From Paraburkholderia kirstenboschensis (GTDB taxonomy: Bacteria > Pseudomonadota > Gammaproteobacteria > Burkholderiales > Burkholderiaceae), in the NCBI RefSeq assembly GCF_904848585.1, contig NZ_CAJHCR010000006.1, positions 1-64,000 of the forward strand: a DNA stretch of 64,000 nucleotides. The letters run 5' to 3'. The position numbers were made by a program, and so were the translations under genes. Below, one piece after another: positions 52,354 through 62,234 of the stretch. The notes under the pieces are model-generated. The model searched no databases and was not told the DNA's origin. It was given only the letters and a program-made list of their open reading frames with translations. The number at the start of each line of letters is the position of its first letter. Position 1 is the stretch's first letter.

Positions 52354-53127
52354 ATGCCCAAGAACCAGCCTCACCCGAACGAGCCCAAGCGTGCCAGCGC
52401 CGCCGCGCGACCCGCGCCGGAACCGGCTGCCCCCGCCGCCAGGCCGGCAATCGAGCCGGCTGCGGGTCTGGCGGGCTTGGGCGCGCTGCGCGATGCGTTG
52501 AAGGCCGACGGAGAGCGGCGCGAGCGCGAACGCGTAACCGCGGCGGCCGCACAGCGCGAAGCGGCTGCAGACGCCAATCTGTTTCGCCGCGAGATCGGCG
52601 AAGTCGCACCGCTCGCGGTGCCGCCGCGCGCATCGTTGCCGCGCAATCCTCCGCCGCCGCTGCCGGTGCAAACGCGGCTCGACGAAGAAGCCGTGCTGCA
52701 TGAAGCGATCTCCGACGAGTTCGATCCCGAGGTGCTGCTCGACACCGACGAAACGCTCTCCTATTGCCGCCCAGGCGTGAGCCAGGAAGTCGTGCGAAAA
52801 CTGCGGCGCGGCGACTGGATCGTGCAGGCGCAGATCGACCTGCACGGCATGCGCCGCGAGGAAGCGCGCGAGGCTCTGGCTGAATTCATCCGCGAATCGG
52901 TGAAACGCGGCATGCGCTGCCTGCGCGTGATTCACGGCAAGGGTTTGGGGTCCGTCGGCAAGGAACCCGTGCTCAAGGGCAAGGTGCGCGCATGGCTCGT
53001 GCAGAAGAGCGAGGTGATCGCGTTTTGCCAGGCACGTCCGCATGACGGCGGCGCGGGCGCTGTCGTCGTGCTGCTGCAGCCGGCCGCAACGCCGGCTCAT
53101 ACGAGAACTTTGGCGGAGCCACGGTGA
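52354..53127 (+). CDS. Smr-domain protein
   Basis: A 257-residue protein. Residues 1-115 are Pro/Ala/Arg-rich and probably disordered with a helical part; residues about 160-245 are the Smr (small MutS-related) nuclease domain with IDLHGMRREEAREALAEFI (LDxH-type) and VIHGKGLGS (HGxG, about 200-208). The start at 52354 (MPKNQPHPNE) is taken because the upstream 11 codons are not family-like. Its stop overlaps the next start by 4 bases (GTGA). Confidence 0.88.
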   Translation: MPKNQPHPNEPKRASAAARPAPEPAAPAARPAIEPAAGLAGLGALRDALKADGERRERERVTAAAAQREAAADANLFRREIGEVAPLAVPPRASLPRNPPPPLPVQTRLDEEAVLHEAISDEFDPEVLLDTDETLSYCRPGVSQEVVRKLRRGDWIVQAQIDLHGMRREEAREALAEFIRESVKRGMRCLRVIHGKGLGSVGKEPVLKGKVRAWLVQKSEVIAFCQARPHDGGAGAVVVLLQPAATPAHTRTLAEPR

Positions 53128-53747
53128 TCCATCCCAGGCTGACGCTCGCGCTGACTTTCATGGAGGCGCTGGCGATTTTCGCGTACGCCATTTCCGGCTT
53201 CATCGAGGCCAAGACGCGCCGGCTCGACGCCGTGGGCACCTTTCTCGTTGCAATCGCCACGGCGTTTGGAGGCGGCACGCTGCGCGACGTTCTGCTCGAG
53301 CGCCGTCCGTTCTATTGGGTCGAGCATCAGGAATATCTGATCGCGATCTTCGCGATGTCGCTGTTCGCGCCCACACTGCTGAAAGCCACCTCGCGCCTTC
53401 TGTCCGAGCGCGTGCTGCTGGTGGCCGACGCAATCGGCCTCGGGCTTTTCAGCATTGCGGGAACCTCGATCGCGCATGACGCGCAGATGCCGTGGTTCAC
53501 GTCCGTGATGATGGGCGTGGCAACGGGCGTGTTCGGCGGCGTGATCCGTGACGTGCTGTGCAACGAGGTGCCGTTGATCCTGCGCGATTCGCGGCCGTAC
53601 GCGACCTGCGCTTTCGTCGGCTGCTGGCTGTATGTGCTGCTGGATTACGTGAATTTCGACACCGTGTATAGCGTGCTGATCGCCACCGCCTTCATTCTGC
53701 TCGCGCGGCTCGCGACGTTCAGGTTCAACGTACGATTGCCGCATTAG
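53124..53747 (+). CDS. TRIC-type (UPF0126) membrane channel protein
   Basis: A 207-residue membrane protein with about seven helices, built as two related halves with GTFLVAIATAFGGGTLRDVLLERRPFYW (about 35-62) and TGVFGGVIRDVLCNEVPLIL (about 129-148). The glycine-rich GGGxxRD segments are the family signature (bacterial trimeric intracellular cation channel homologues). GTG start overlaps the Smr gene stop, so the pair is translated together. Ion selectivity is unknown. Confidence 0.9.
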   Translation: MIHPRLTLALTFMEALAIFAYAISGFIEAKTRRLDAVGTFLVAIATAFGGGTLRDVLLERRPFYWVEHQEYLIAIFAMSLFAPTLLKATSRLLSERVLLVADAIGLGLFSIAGTSIAHDAQMPWFTSVMMGVATGVFGGVIRDVLCNEVPLILRDSRPYATCAFVGCWLYVLLDYVNFDTVYSVLIATAFILLARLATFRFNVRLPH

Positions 53748-53890
53748 CGGGCTTTGACATCGGGGCGGTCCGCTCGCGCGGACTGGCGGCTTGACTTGTC
53801 GATTTGCGGCGCACTCGTTCGTCGTGAGTTAACTGGCTCTGCGGCCCTGCGGGGCCGCTACACCCGCCCCCACCAATCAAGGTGATCACG

Positions 53891-54550
53891 ATGAGTCTGA
53901 AGCTATACGCCCACCCCTTCTCCTCATATTGTCAGAAGGCCCTCACGGCGCTCTACGAGAACGGCACGCCATTCGAGTTTCGCCTGCTCGCACACGACGA
54001 TCCACGGATCATGGCCGAATTCGCGACGCTGTGGCCGATCAAGCGCTTTCCAGTGCTGGTCGACGGCGACCGGACGGTGACGGAGGCGAGCATCATCATC
54101 GAATATCTGGGCTTGTATCATCCCGGACCGGTGCCGCTTTTACCGGCCGACGCGCGCGCGGCGCTCGAGGTGCGCAGCATGGATCGATTCTTCGACAACT
54201 ATATTTCGACGCCGCAGCAAAGAATCGTCGCCGACAGCCTGCGTCCCCCAGCGGAGCGCGACGCGCACGGTGTCCGCGAAGCCCGTGCAATGCTCGACAC
54301 CGCATACGCGTGGCTCGACAAGACGATGGCGGGGCGCGAATGGGCCGTGGGCGACACCTTCAGCCTCGCCGATTGCGGCGCCGCACCGTTTCTCTTCTAC
54401 GCCGACTGGACGCACGCGATCGACCCGGCGTTTGCGCATGTGCGCGCTTATCGCGAACGGCTGCTGGCGCGTCCGTCATTCGCACGCGCGGTCGACGAAG
54501 CGCGGCCGTATCGGCCGCTGTTCCCGCTCGGCGCGCCCGACCGGGACTGA
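53891..54550 (+). CDS. Glutathione S-transferase family protein
   Basis: A 219-residue two-domain GST: thioredoxin-like N-terminal domain (MSLKLYAHPFSSYCQKALTALYENG, with Ser/Cys of SSYCQ near the active site, and FPVLVDGD..TEASIIIEYL; about 1-75) and a helical C-terminal domain with AGREWAVGDTFSLADCGAAPFL (about 138-159). No neighbour gives its substrate. Start at 53891 follows a GGTGA-type site. Upstream 144 bases are non-coding. Confidence 0.9.
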   Translation: MSLKLYAHPFSSYCQKALTALYENGTPFEFRLLAHDDPRIMAEFATLWPIKRFPVLVDGDRTVTEASIIIEYLGLYHPGPVPLLPADARAALEVRSMDRFFDNYISTPQQRIVADSLRPPAERDAHGVREARAMLDTAYAWLDKTMAGREWAVGDTFSLADCGAAPFLFYADWTHAIDPAFAHVRAYRERLLARPSFARAVDEARPYRPLFPLGAPDRD

Positions 54551-54656
54551 GCGGGATAAAGCACGGCCGCGCGCCACACCCGATGCGGACAACATCAATT
54601 CGAGCCTATACACTTCACGTCGAACCTATTTCCGCCAATCACTCACAAGGCCAAAC

Positions 54657-55574
54657 ATGGACCGTTTCGAAGCGATGGAGATATTTACGCGTGTGGTGGA
54701 GGCCAACAGCTTCACCAAAGTATCCGAATCGCTCGACCTGCCGCGCGCCAAAGTCAGCCGGACGATTCAGGCGCTGGAAGAACACGTCGGCGTACGGCTG
54801 TTGAACCGCTCGACGCGCCAGGTCAGCGTTACCGAAGACGGCGCGCTCTTTTACGACCGCTGTGTGCGCATTCTGGCCGAGGTCGCCGACGCAGAGTCGT
54901 CGCTGTCGAACAAGCGCGAAAATCCGGTGGGCACGATTCGCGTCGATACGTCCGGCACGCTCGCCCGCGCGCTGCTGTTGCCCGCGCTCGACGATTTCTA
55001 CCAGCGCTACCCCGAAATCGACGTGCGGCTCGGTCTCGCCGACCGCAACATCGACCTGATCCAGGACGCGGTGGATTGCGTGATCCGCATGGGCACGCCG
55101 GAAGAGTCGAGTCTCGTCGCGCGGCGTATCGGCCAGGCGCGGATCGTCACGTGCGCGTCGCCGGCGTATCTGGAGAAATACGGCACGCCCACCACGCTCG
55201 ACGAGTTGAGCGGACACCGCGCGGTCAACTATGTGTCGGCGCGAACCGGCAAGACGTTTCCGTTCGAATACGAAGTGAACGGCGAGATCGCAAAGGTCGC
55301 GATGAAAAGCGTGCTCGCGGTGAACGACGGCTCCGTCTACATTCGCGCGGGCGCGCTCGGCCACGGCATCATCCAGCCGTCGCGCTTCATGGTCGCGCAC
55401 CTCATCAAGAGCGGCGTGCTCAAGGAAATCCTCACCGACTACACGAGTCCCAGCACACCGCTGTCCATCCTTTACGCGCATCGCCGCAATCTGAGTTCGC
55501 GGCTGCGCGCATTCACCGAATGGGTGACGGAGCTCGTGCGCAACAACCCGGATCTGCGCATACCGGACGCTTGA
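54657..55574 (+). CDS. LysR-family transcriptional regulator
   Basis: A 305-residue LysR of the CrgA-like subgroup: winged helix (MDRFEAMEIFTRVVEANSFTKVSESLDLPRAKVSRTIQALEEHVG; residues 1-45) and a substrate-binding domain (GTIRVDTSGTLARALLLPAL, DVRLGLADRNIDLIQDAVDCVIRMG). Start at 54657; the longer frame from 54270 runs through the GST gene in another frame. It lies 106 bases downstream of the GST gene on the same strand. Ends at a bidirectional terminator. Confidence 0.92.
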   Translation: MDRFEAMEIFTRVVEANSFTKVSESLDLPRAKVSRTIQALEEHVGVRLLNRSTRQVSVTEDGALFYDRCVRILAEVADAESSLSNKRENPVGTIRVDTSGTLARALLLPALDDFYQRYPEIDVRLGLADRNIDLIQDAVDCVIRMGTPEESSLVARRIGQARIVTCASPAYLEKYGTPTTLDELSGHRAVNYVSARTGKTFPFEYEVNGEIAKVAMKSVLAVNDGSVYIRAGALGHGIIQPSRFMVAHLIKSGVLKEILTDYTSPSTPLSILYAHRRNLSSRLRAFTEWVTELVRNNPDLRIPDA

Positions 55575-55591
55575 CGCGCTTCAGCGAAAGG

Positions 55592-55627
55592 AAAAGCCCC
55601 TTGCGTCTCGCGACACAAGGGGCTTTT
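55592..55627 (+). terminator. Bidirectional terminator between lysR and gtsD
   Basis: AAAAGCCCCTTG (55592-55603) pairs with CAAGGGGCTTTT (55616-55627). A and T runs flank both sides, so it can stop the plus-strand lysR and the minus-strand transporter operon. Confidence 0.85.
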
Positions 55628-55662
55628 CTTCATTCGGACCAACAGCGGCGGTCGGATCCGGC

Positions 55663-56778
55663 TCAGGCGATCCGCTCTTCATTCGACGGATCGAACAATA
55701 CCGCCTTCGACGTATCGAACAGCAGTGTCGTGTTCGTCAACGGCTGCGGGTTCGAAGCCGGGTGCACGCGGCTCACCACGCGCTTGCCGTTGACTTGCGC
55801 GAACACGAGCGTGTCCGGGCCGGTCGGCTCGATCACATCGACCTTCACTTCGATCTGTTGCAGCCGGGCGTGGTCGCCGTGCGCGCCGCGCGCATCGGTG
55901 ATGCGTTCCGGGCGCAAGCCGAGAATCACTTCACGGCCGACGTGCGACTTGACCTTCGCCGAATCGAACGGCAGATTCAGCGCCGTGCGAGTGACGCCGG
56001 TATCCAGTTCGATGCCGACGCCCGCGCCCTGCTCGACGAGCTTGCCCTGAATGAAGTTCATTGGCGGTGCGCCGATAAAGCCGGCCACGAACAGGTTCGA
56101 CGGCGAGTCGTAGATTTCCTGCGGCGCGCCGAACTGCTGCACGATGCCGTCCTTCATCACCGCGATACGATCGCCGAGCGTCATTGCTTCGATCTGATCG
56201 TGCGTCACGTAGACGATCGTCGTGCCGAGGCGCTGATGCAGCAGCTTGATTTCCGAACGCATTTCGATACGCAGCTTGGCGTCGAGGTTCGACAACGGTT
56301 CGTCGAACAGGAACATCACCGGGTCACGCGCGAGAGCACGGCCCATTGCCACGCGCTGGCGCTGGCCGCCGGACAACTGGCCGGGCTTGCGGTCCAGCAG
56401 GTGCGTGATCTGCAGCGTGTTCGACACGCGATCGACGATCTGCGCCTGTTCCTGCTTCGGCACCTTGCGAATGTTCAGGCCGAACGAGATGTTCTCGCGC
56501 ACCGTCATCGACGGATAGAGCGCGTATGACTGGAACACCATCGCGATGTCGCGATCTTTTGGCGACAGGTTGTTCACCGTCTTGCCGTCGATCTGAATCT
56601 CGCCCTTGGTCACGGTTTCGAGACCGGCGATCATGTTGAGCAGCGTCGACTTACCGCAGCCCGAACCGCCGACGAGAATCAGGAACTGGCCGTCTTCGAT
56701 GTCGATGTTGACACCCTTCAGAACCGGCACCCCGTTCGGGTAAGTCTTGTACACGTCACGGATGGAAAGGCTTGCCAT
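55663..56778 (-). CDS. gtsD: Sugar ABC transporter ATP-binding protein
   Basis: A 371-residue MalK/UgpC-type ATPase. Walker A GGSGCGKSTLLNMIAG (about 37-52), signature LSGGQRQRVAMGRALARDP (about 135-153), Walker B LFDEPLSNLDAKLR and a His loop (VTHDQIEAMTLGDRI) are complete, with a C-terminal MalK-like regulatory domain (about 240-371). Start at 56778 (MASLSIRDVYK). It is the last gene of the gtsABCD unit beside zwf-pgl-glk, so glucose is the likely substrate. Confidence 0.92.
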   Translation of the reverse strand: MASLSIRDVYKTYPNGVPVLKGVNIDIEDGQFLILVGGSGCGKSTLLNMIAGLETVTKGEIQIDGKTVNNLSPKDRDIAMVFQSYALYPSMTVRENISFGLNIRKVPKQEQAQIVDRVSNTLQITHLLDRKPGQLSGGQRQRVAMGRALARDPVMFLFDEPLSNLDAKLRIEMRSEIKLLHQRLGTTIVYVTHDQIEAMTLGDRIAVMKDGIVQQFGAPQEIYDSPSNLFVAGFIGAPPMNFIQGKLVEQGAGVGIELDTGVTRTALNLPFDSAKVKSHVGREVILGLRPERITDARGAHGDHARLQQIEVKVDVIEPTGPDTLVFAQVNGKRVVSRVHPASNPQPLTNTTLLFDTSKAVLFDPSNEERIA

Positions 56779-56890
56779 GCTGTGAATCCTCTTGTCTCTG
56801 GTACTGCTTGAAAACGTCTTGTCGGTGACGGCGGCGCCTGGTGCTTTCATGCACGAAGCGGCCGCCGCGCTCGGTTGGTCTAGCCTGGGT

Positions 56891-57748
56891 TCAGCCCTTC
56901 ACCGCGCCTGCCGTCAGGCCGCGCACGAAATAGCGTCCGGCGACGATGTAGACCAGCAAGGTCGGCAACGCCGCGATGATCGCGCCGGCCATGTCCACGT
57001 TGTATTCCTTCACGCCGGTCGAGGTGTTCACGAGGTTGTTCAGCGCCACCGTGATCGGCATCGAATCCACGCCGGAGAACACAATCCCGAACAGGAAGTC
57101 ATTCCAGATCTGCGTGAATTGCCAGATCAGGCACACCATGAAAATCGGCAGCGACACGGGCAGCAGAATCTTCGTGAAAATCGTGAAGAAACCTGCGCCG
57201 TCGATACGCGCCGCCTTCACGAGTTCAGCCGGAATGCTGACGTAGAAGTTGCGGAAGAACATGGTAGTGAACGCGATACCGTAGATCACGTGCACGACCA
57301 CCAGACCGGTTGTGGTGTTCGAGAGGCCGAGAAAGCCTTCGAAACGCGCCATCGGCAAAAGGATCGCCTGAAACGGAATGAAGCAGCCGACCAGCAGCAA
57401 CGTGAAGATCGGATCGGCGCCGCGAAAACGCCAGTGCGTGAGCACATAACCGTTGAACGCGCCGACGATCGACGAGATCAGCACGGCCGGAATCACCATG
57501 CGCACCGAGTTCATGAAGAACGGTTGCATGCCGTCGCAACGCACGCCGGTACACGCACCGCTCCATGCCTTGATCCACGGATCGACGGTCCAGTGCGAAG
57601 GCGGCGTAAGCAGGTTGCCGGTGCGCAACTGGTCGATGTCCTTGAACGACGTCGACAGCATCACGTACAGCGGAAACAGGAAGTACAAAGCAAACAGGAC
57701 CAGAGCCGCGTAAATGACGGCGCGGCTGATCGTCATCTTAGGCTGCAT
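56891..57748 (-). CDS. gtsC: Sugar ABC transporter permease, MalG type
   Basis: A 285-residue inner-membrane permease with about six helices and the EAA loop (SIPAELVKAARIDGAGFFTIFTKILLPVSLPIF, about 171-203) that contacts the ATPase. It overlaps gtsB by 11 bases. A cysteine-containing loop (WSGACTGVRCDGM) lies between the first two helices. Confidence 0.92.
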   Translation of the reverse strand: MQPKMTISRAVIYAALVLFALYFLFPLYVMLSTSFKDIDQLRTGNLLTPPSHWTVDPWIKAWSGACTGVRCDGMQPFFMNSVRMVIPAVLISSIVGAFNGYVLTHWRFRGADPIFTLLLVGCFIPFQAILLPMARFEGFLGLSNTTTGLVVVHVIYGIAFTTMFFRNFYVSIPAELVKAARIDGAGFFTIFTKILLPVSLPIFMVCLIWQFTQIWNDFLFGIVFSGVDSMPITVALNNLVNTSTGVKEYNVDMAGAIIAALPTLLVYIVAGRYFVRGLTAGAVKG

Positions 57749-58676
57749 TGCGGGTGCTCCTCGATTCCAGATACATGAGCGGCACGAGCACGGCCACGAC
57801 GGTTGCGAGCATCATCATCGACGATGCCGCGCCGACGCCGAGCTGCCCGCGATTGAACGAAAACGTGTACATGAAAATAGCCGGCAGCGACGACGACGTG
57901 CCAGGACCGCCCGCCGTCAACGCGACGACCAGGTCGAACGTCTTGATCGTGATATGGCAGAGAATCAGCAGCACGGAGAAAAACACCGGACGCATGCTCG
58001 GAATCACAATCTTGCGGTAGATGGTGGGCAGGTTCGCGCCGTCCATCTGCGCGGCCTTGAAGATCTCACCGTCGACACCGCGCAGACCCGCGAGGAAGAG
58101 CGCCATGACGAAGCCGGTGGATTGCCACACCGCCGCGATCACGACACAGAAAATCGCCTTGTCCGGATCGCCGAGCCAACTGAACGAGAAGCTCGTCCAG
58201 CCCCAGTCGTGGAACACCTTTTCGAGGCCGATGCTCGGCGTCATGATCCATTGCCACGCCGTGCCGGTCACGATGAACGACAGCGCCATCGGATAAAGGA
58301 ACACGGCGCGCAGCGCGCCTTCATTGCGGATCTGCTGATCGAGCAGGATCGCGAGAAAGAGACCGAGGCCGATACAGATACCGATGAACGGGATGCCGAA
58401 CCAGCCGAGATTCGCTGCCGACGTCCAGAACACGTCGTTATCGAACAGTTCGCGATAACGGTCGAGACCGACAAATTCATAACGAGGCATCAGTCGCGAA
58501 TTGGACAGCGACAGATAGCCCGTAATGGCGATGAAACCATAGACGAATACCAGGCTGATCACGACGCTGGGTGCGAGCACCAGCTTCGGAATCCAGCGAT
58601 CGGCAAGGGCCGCCATGGGCGACACGCGGCGGGCGGCGCTAGCCGTTTTCCCGTTTCCGCTGATAGAAGCAGTCAC
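57738..58676 (-). CDS. gtsB: Sugar ABC transporter permease, MalF type
   Basis: A 312-residue permease with about six helices and an EAA-type loop (GEIFKAAQMDGANLPTIYRKIVIPSMRPV, about 205-233). Start is taken at GTG 58676 because AGGAG lies 7 bases upstream; the longer frame to 58712 has no such site. Its end overlaps gtsC. Confidence 0.9.
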   Translation of the reverse strand: MTASISGNGKTASAARRVSPMAALADRWIPKLVLAPSVVISLVFVYGFIAITGYLSLSNSRLMPRYEFVGLDRYRELFDNDVFWTSAANLGWFGIPFIGICIGLGLFLAILLDQQIRNEGALRAVFLYPMALSFIVTGTAWQWIMTPSIGLEKVFHDWGWTSFSFSWLGDPDKAIFCVVIAAVWQSTGFVMALFLAGLRGVDGEIFKAAQMDGANLPTIYRKIVIPSMRPVFFSVLLILCHITIKTFDLVVALTAGGPGTSSSLPAIFMYTFSFNRGQLGVGAASSMMMLATVVAVLVPLMYLESRSTRNAA

Positions 58677-58921
58677 TACTCGACTCCTGCTGAAACTGTA
58701 CCGCCCGGCCACTCACGTCGACGCACACGACCAACCGGCAACGTGAGAACGTGACAAACGCGAAGCCGCAACGGCATAGGTGTGACTCTATAAAACCCAG
58801 GGTGAAGCCGCTTGCATCGGGGCGTGCGTCGGGCAAAGCGCACATCGCGCGACGCGATCCAGCACCCTCAGCGGCGCGAAGCGGCGCGTCCGATCCCGGA
58901 CGCGCCGCTTCGCTACTTCAC

Positions 58922-60169
58922 TTACTTGGTCTTCGCTGCCTTCGCGAGCGCCGCAACCGCGCTCTTCGAATCCTGCTGCGAGTTCATGAACTTCGTGACC
59001 ACGTCGGAGATCGCGCCGGCTGCTGCATCGGGTTGAGCCATGCCGTGTGCGAGCGACGGCACATAGCCGCCCGACTTGATCGCGACCTGTTCATCCGCGT
59101 ACGACTTCTTCGCGCAGTCGTCGAACTTGGCCATCGACACGCCCAGACGAACCGGAATCGAACCCTTGTTCAGGCTGAACTGCTCCTGGAATTCCGGCGA
59201 CATGATGGTCTTTGCGAGCGCCAGTTGACCCGGCGTTGCTGCCTTCTGACCTTTCTGCTGGAAGAACACGAACGAGTCCACGTTGAACGTGTAAGCCTTT
59301 TCCGTGCCCGGCACCGCGGCACACACGTAGTCCGAGCCCGACTTCTTGCCGGCGTTGGCGAATTCGCCCTTCGCCCAGTCGCCCATGAACTGCATGCCGG
59401 CCTTGCCGTTGATGACCATTGCCGTAGCAAGGTTCCAGTCACGGCCCGTGCGGCCCGCGTCGAAGTAACCCTGGATCTTGCGGACGGTGTCGAACACGCC
59501 AACCATCTTGTCTGAAGTCAGCGTCTTTTCGTCGAGGTCGACCAGCGCCTTCTTGTAGAAGTCCGAGCCTTGCGACAGAACGACGTCTTCCCACAGCGTC
59601 AGGTCTTGCCACGGCTGCCCGCCCATCGCGATCGGCTGGATGCCTGCGGCCTTCATCTTGTCGGCCACCGCGAAGAATTCAGGCCACGTGGTCGGCACCT
59701 TGCCGCCTGCCTTGTCGAGCGCTGCCTTGTTGATGTACAGCCAGTTCACGCGATGCACCGAGAACGGCGCCGCGACGTAGTGACCGTCCGCGTGCATGAT
59801 CTTGTCGATTTCCGGCGGCAGATTCTTCTTCCAGTCGCCGGCGACGGAGTCGATCGGCACCAGCACGCCTTGCGAAGCCCAGTCCTGAATCAGCGGGCCC
59901 TTGATCTGCGCAGCGCTCGGTGCGTTGCCCGAGATCACCTGCGTCTTGAGTGCCGTCATGGCAGCCGCGCCCGCGCCACCCGCAACCGCAAAGTCCTTCC
60001 ACGTGTAACCCTGCTTCGTCATGTCGTCCTTGAGGACGCCGACGGCTTTCGATTCGCCGCCCGAGGTCCACCAGTGCAACACTTCGACCGACTCGGCAGC
60101 CTGCACGGCCGAGACGCCACACATCAGACCTGCGGCGCACAAAGCGCCCATGATCGCGCGAAATTTCAT
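58922..60169 (-). CDS. gtsA: Periplasmic sugar-binding protein of the glucose ABC transporter
   Basis: A 415-residue family 1 solute-binding protein. The signal peptide ends at VSAVQA (about residue 24), and the mature protein begins AESVEVLHWWTSGGESKAV, typical of GtsA/glucose-binding proteins. Later blocks TLWEDVVLSQGSDFYKKAL and GKAGMQFMGDWAKGEF fit the two-lobed fold. GGAGG precedes the start. It heads the gtsABCD unit, divergent from zwf; a 245-base gap separates it from gtsB. Confidence 0.93.
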   Translation of the reverse strand: MKFRAIMGALCAAGLMCGVSAVQAAESVEVLHWWTSGGESKAVGVLKDDMTKQGYTWKDFAVAGGAGAAAMTALKTQVISGNAPSAAQIKGPLIQDWASQGVLVPIDSVAGDWKKNLPPEIDKIMHADGHYVAAPFSVHRVNWLYINKAALDKAGGKVPTTWPEFFAVADKMKAAGIQPIAMGGQPWQDLTLWEDVVLSQGSDFYKKALVDLDEKTLTSDKMVGVFDTVRKIQGYFDAGRTGRDWNLATAMVINGKAGMQFMGDWAKGEFANAGKKSGSDYVCAAVPGTEKAYTFNVDSFVFFQQKGQKAATPGQLALAKTIMSPEFQEQFSLNKGSIPVRLGVSMAKFDDCAKKSYADEQVAIKSGGYVPSLAHGMAQPDAAAGAISDVVTKFMNSQQDSKSAVAALAKAAKTK

Positions 60170-60600
60170 TGCTTATCTCCTCCAGACACCTGAACAAAAA
60201 ACAAATGGCCCCTGATGTCGCCAGGGTGCTGTGGTTGGTTCAAACAGGCAAAACACTGGGCGATCGAGCACGGTCGGGCGCATGCGCGAGGCATGTGCCG
60301 GCGGACCGATGTCCGGCCGCTGGAAGCTCAAGAGATGAGTGGTTCGGGATGCAACTGACTGTCTCCTCTTTTGATTTTTGCCTGCCCGCTTCGCGCGGCA
60401 GACTCGAGGTGCCTTGCACGTCAACCGAGGCAATCGGCTTGCCGGCCCCGCGCTCCCCCGGCTTTCCGTAACGGCTGCCGGGACAGGCTGGCCTATGCCG
60501 GCACGCAATGTCCGTTAACATGCAGGGACGCCTGCCGATTCGCGAAAACGCGCAACTGACCTGACAGCGCACGCTTTTTTCATCGAATTAGCGCTACCTC
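60170..60600. other. Divergent gtsA-zwf intergenic region
   Basis: About 430 bases (with the regulatory site, 550 to zwf). It holds no supported gene. The promoter of gtsA should be here but I could not pick one site. I searched by eye for a second HexR-type palindrome and found none. Confidence 0.5.
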
Positions 60601-60628
60601 TTGATTTGGATTGTAGTTAAACTACAAT
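60601..60628 (+). promoter_or_regulatory. zwf promoter with HexR-type operator
   Basis: TTGATT (60601-60606) and TACAAT (60623-60628) are spaced by 16 bases and could be the -35 and -10 boxes. Overlapping them is TTGTAGTTAAACTACAA (60611-60627), a perfect palindrome around a central base that matches the HexR target known from Pseudomonas (TTGT-N7/8-ACAA). A repressor bound here would block the -10 box. Confidence 0.75.
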
Positions 60629-60721
60629 TCAGTGTCAAAAAATATTTTATCGGACTACGGTCGCCCTTTTCACGAGCAGTGAACGGTCAGCGCGGCGGCC
60701 CCAGGACATCGACGGAGACTC

Positions 60722-62185
60722 ATGGAAACCGATTCAAGCTTCACCTTCGTTCTCTTCGGCGGAACCGGCGATCTGTCGATGCGCAAGATTCTCCCCGCAC
60801 TGTTTGAAGCGCACCGTGCGGGCGGCATGCTGGCCGACAGCGGCAAGATCGTCGCGGTGGCGCGCCATGCTGCGGATCGCGGCGAGTACATCCAATGGGT
60901 CAACGAGCACGTCAAGCCGCATGTGTCGAAGAACGGTGTCGACGAAACGGCATGGTCGAGCTTTCTCGAACGCATCGAGTTCGTGAAGATCGACCTGGGC
61001 AATCCGGAAGACTTCGCCCTGTTGCGCGATGCGGTGAAAGACCTGCCTGGCATCCGCGTGTTTTATCTGGCTACCGGCCCGTCGCTGTTCGTGCCGATCT
61101 GCCGCGCGCTCGCGTCGGTGGGCCTTAACGAAAACGCGCGCATCGTGCTGGAAAAGCCGCTCGGCTACGACCTCAAGTCGTCGAATGCGATCAACGACGC
61201 GGTCGGCGAAATCTTCGCTGAAGAACAGATCTACCGTATCGACCACTACCTCGGCAAAGAACCCGTGCAGAACCTGCTGGCGCTGCGCTTCGGCAATGCG
61301 CTGTTCGAGCCGCTGTGGCGTCGCGAGTGGGTGGAAAGCATTCAGATCACGATCGCCGAGGAACTCGGTGTCGAAGCGCGCGGTGATTTCTACGACAATA
61401 CCGGCGCGCTGCGCGACATGGTGCAAAACCATTTGCTGCAACTGCTTTCGATCGTCGCAATGGAACCGCCGCATTCAATGGATTCCGACTCGGTGCGCGA
61501 CGAAAAGCTGCGCGTACTGCGCGCGCTGAAGCCAATCGATCCGCTGAACATCGGCAAGGTCGCGGTGCGCGGTCAGTATCATTCGGGCGTGATTCGCGGC
61601 ACCGCGGTCCCCGCATATGCGACGGAACCGGGCGTGAAGCCGAACAGCACGACCGAAACCTTCGTTGCGTTGAAAGTCGAGATAGAAAACTGGCGTTGGG
61701 CCGGCGTGCCGTTTTTCCTGCGCACGGGCAAACGGCTTGCGGACCGCGTCGCGGAAATCGTCGTGAATTTTCGCGCGGTGCCGCATTCGGCGTTGGGTGT
61801 TTCGGCGTTGCGCGCCGGCGCCAATCGTCTGGTGATCCGCTTGCAGCCGAACGAAACCATTCGTCTGTACTGTCTCGCGAAGCAGCCCGGCGAAGGCATG
61901 AATCTCGCAAGCGTCCACCTGGATCTCGCGTTCGACCAGTTCTTCCGCGAAGGGCAGATGGAAGCGTACCAACGCCTGCTGCTCGACGTGATCAACGGCC
62001 GTCTCGCACTCTTCGTGCGGCGCGACGAACAGGAAGCCGCGTGGCGCTGGGTCGAACCGATTCTGAACGAATGGAAGGCTTCGAACAAACCGCCGAAGCC
62101 TTATGCTGCGGGCACATGGGGTCCTGCCGCCGCGAGCGCGATGCTCGCGCAGCACGGCACCTGCTGGCTCGAAGAAGAGAACTGA
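60722..62185 (+). CDS. zwf: Glucose-6-phosphate 1-dehydrogenase
   Basis: A 487-residue enzyme oxidising glucose 6-phosphate with NAD(P)+. GGTGDLSMRKILPALFEAH (coenzyme motif, about 13-31), the active-site RIDHYLGKEPVQNLLALRFGNALFEPLW (about 173-200, catalytic His and Lys) and FRLRTGKRL-like FFLRTGKRLADRVAEIVVNF are present. First gene of the zwf-pgl-glk operon and divergent from gtsA. Start at 60722; CGACGGAGAC lies just upstream. Confidence 0.97.
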   Translation: METDSSFTFVLFGGTGDLSMRKILPALFEAHRAGGMLADSGKIVAVARHAADRGEYIQWVNEHVKPHVSKNGVDETAWSSFLERIEFVKIDLGNPEDFALLRDAVKDLPGIRVFYLATGPSLFVPICRALASVGLNENARIVLEKPLGYDLKSSNAINDAVGEIFAEEQIYRIDHYLGKEPVQNLLALRFGNALFEPLWRREWVESIQITIAEELGVEARGDFYDNTGALRDMVQNHLLQLLSIVAMEPPHSMDSDSVRDEKLRVLRALKPIDPLNIGKVAVRGQYHSGVIRGTAVPAYATEPGVKPNSTTETFVALKVEIENWRWAGVPFFLRTGKRLADRVAEIVVNFRAVPHSALGVSALRAGANRLVIRLQPNETIRLYCLAKQPGEGMNLASVHLDLAFDQFFREGQMEAYQRLLLDVINGRLALFVRRDEQEAAWRWVEPILNEWKASNKPPKPYAAGTWGPAAASAMLAQHGTCWLEEEN

Positions 62186-62234
62186 TTCGCGGCGGATTTT
62201 CGCAGCTCTAACAAAAAAGCAGCACGGAGGAGAA

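Noticed and set aside
60170..60600. A second HexR operator for gtsA
   Set aside because: No TTGT...ACAA palindrome was found in the gtsA-proximal part of the gap.
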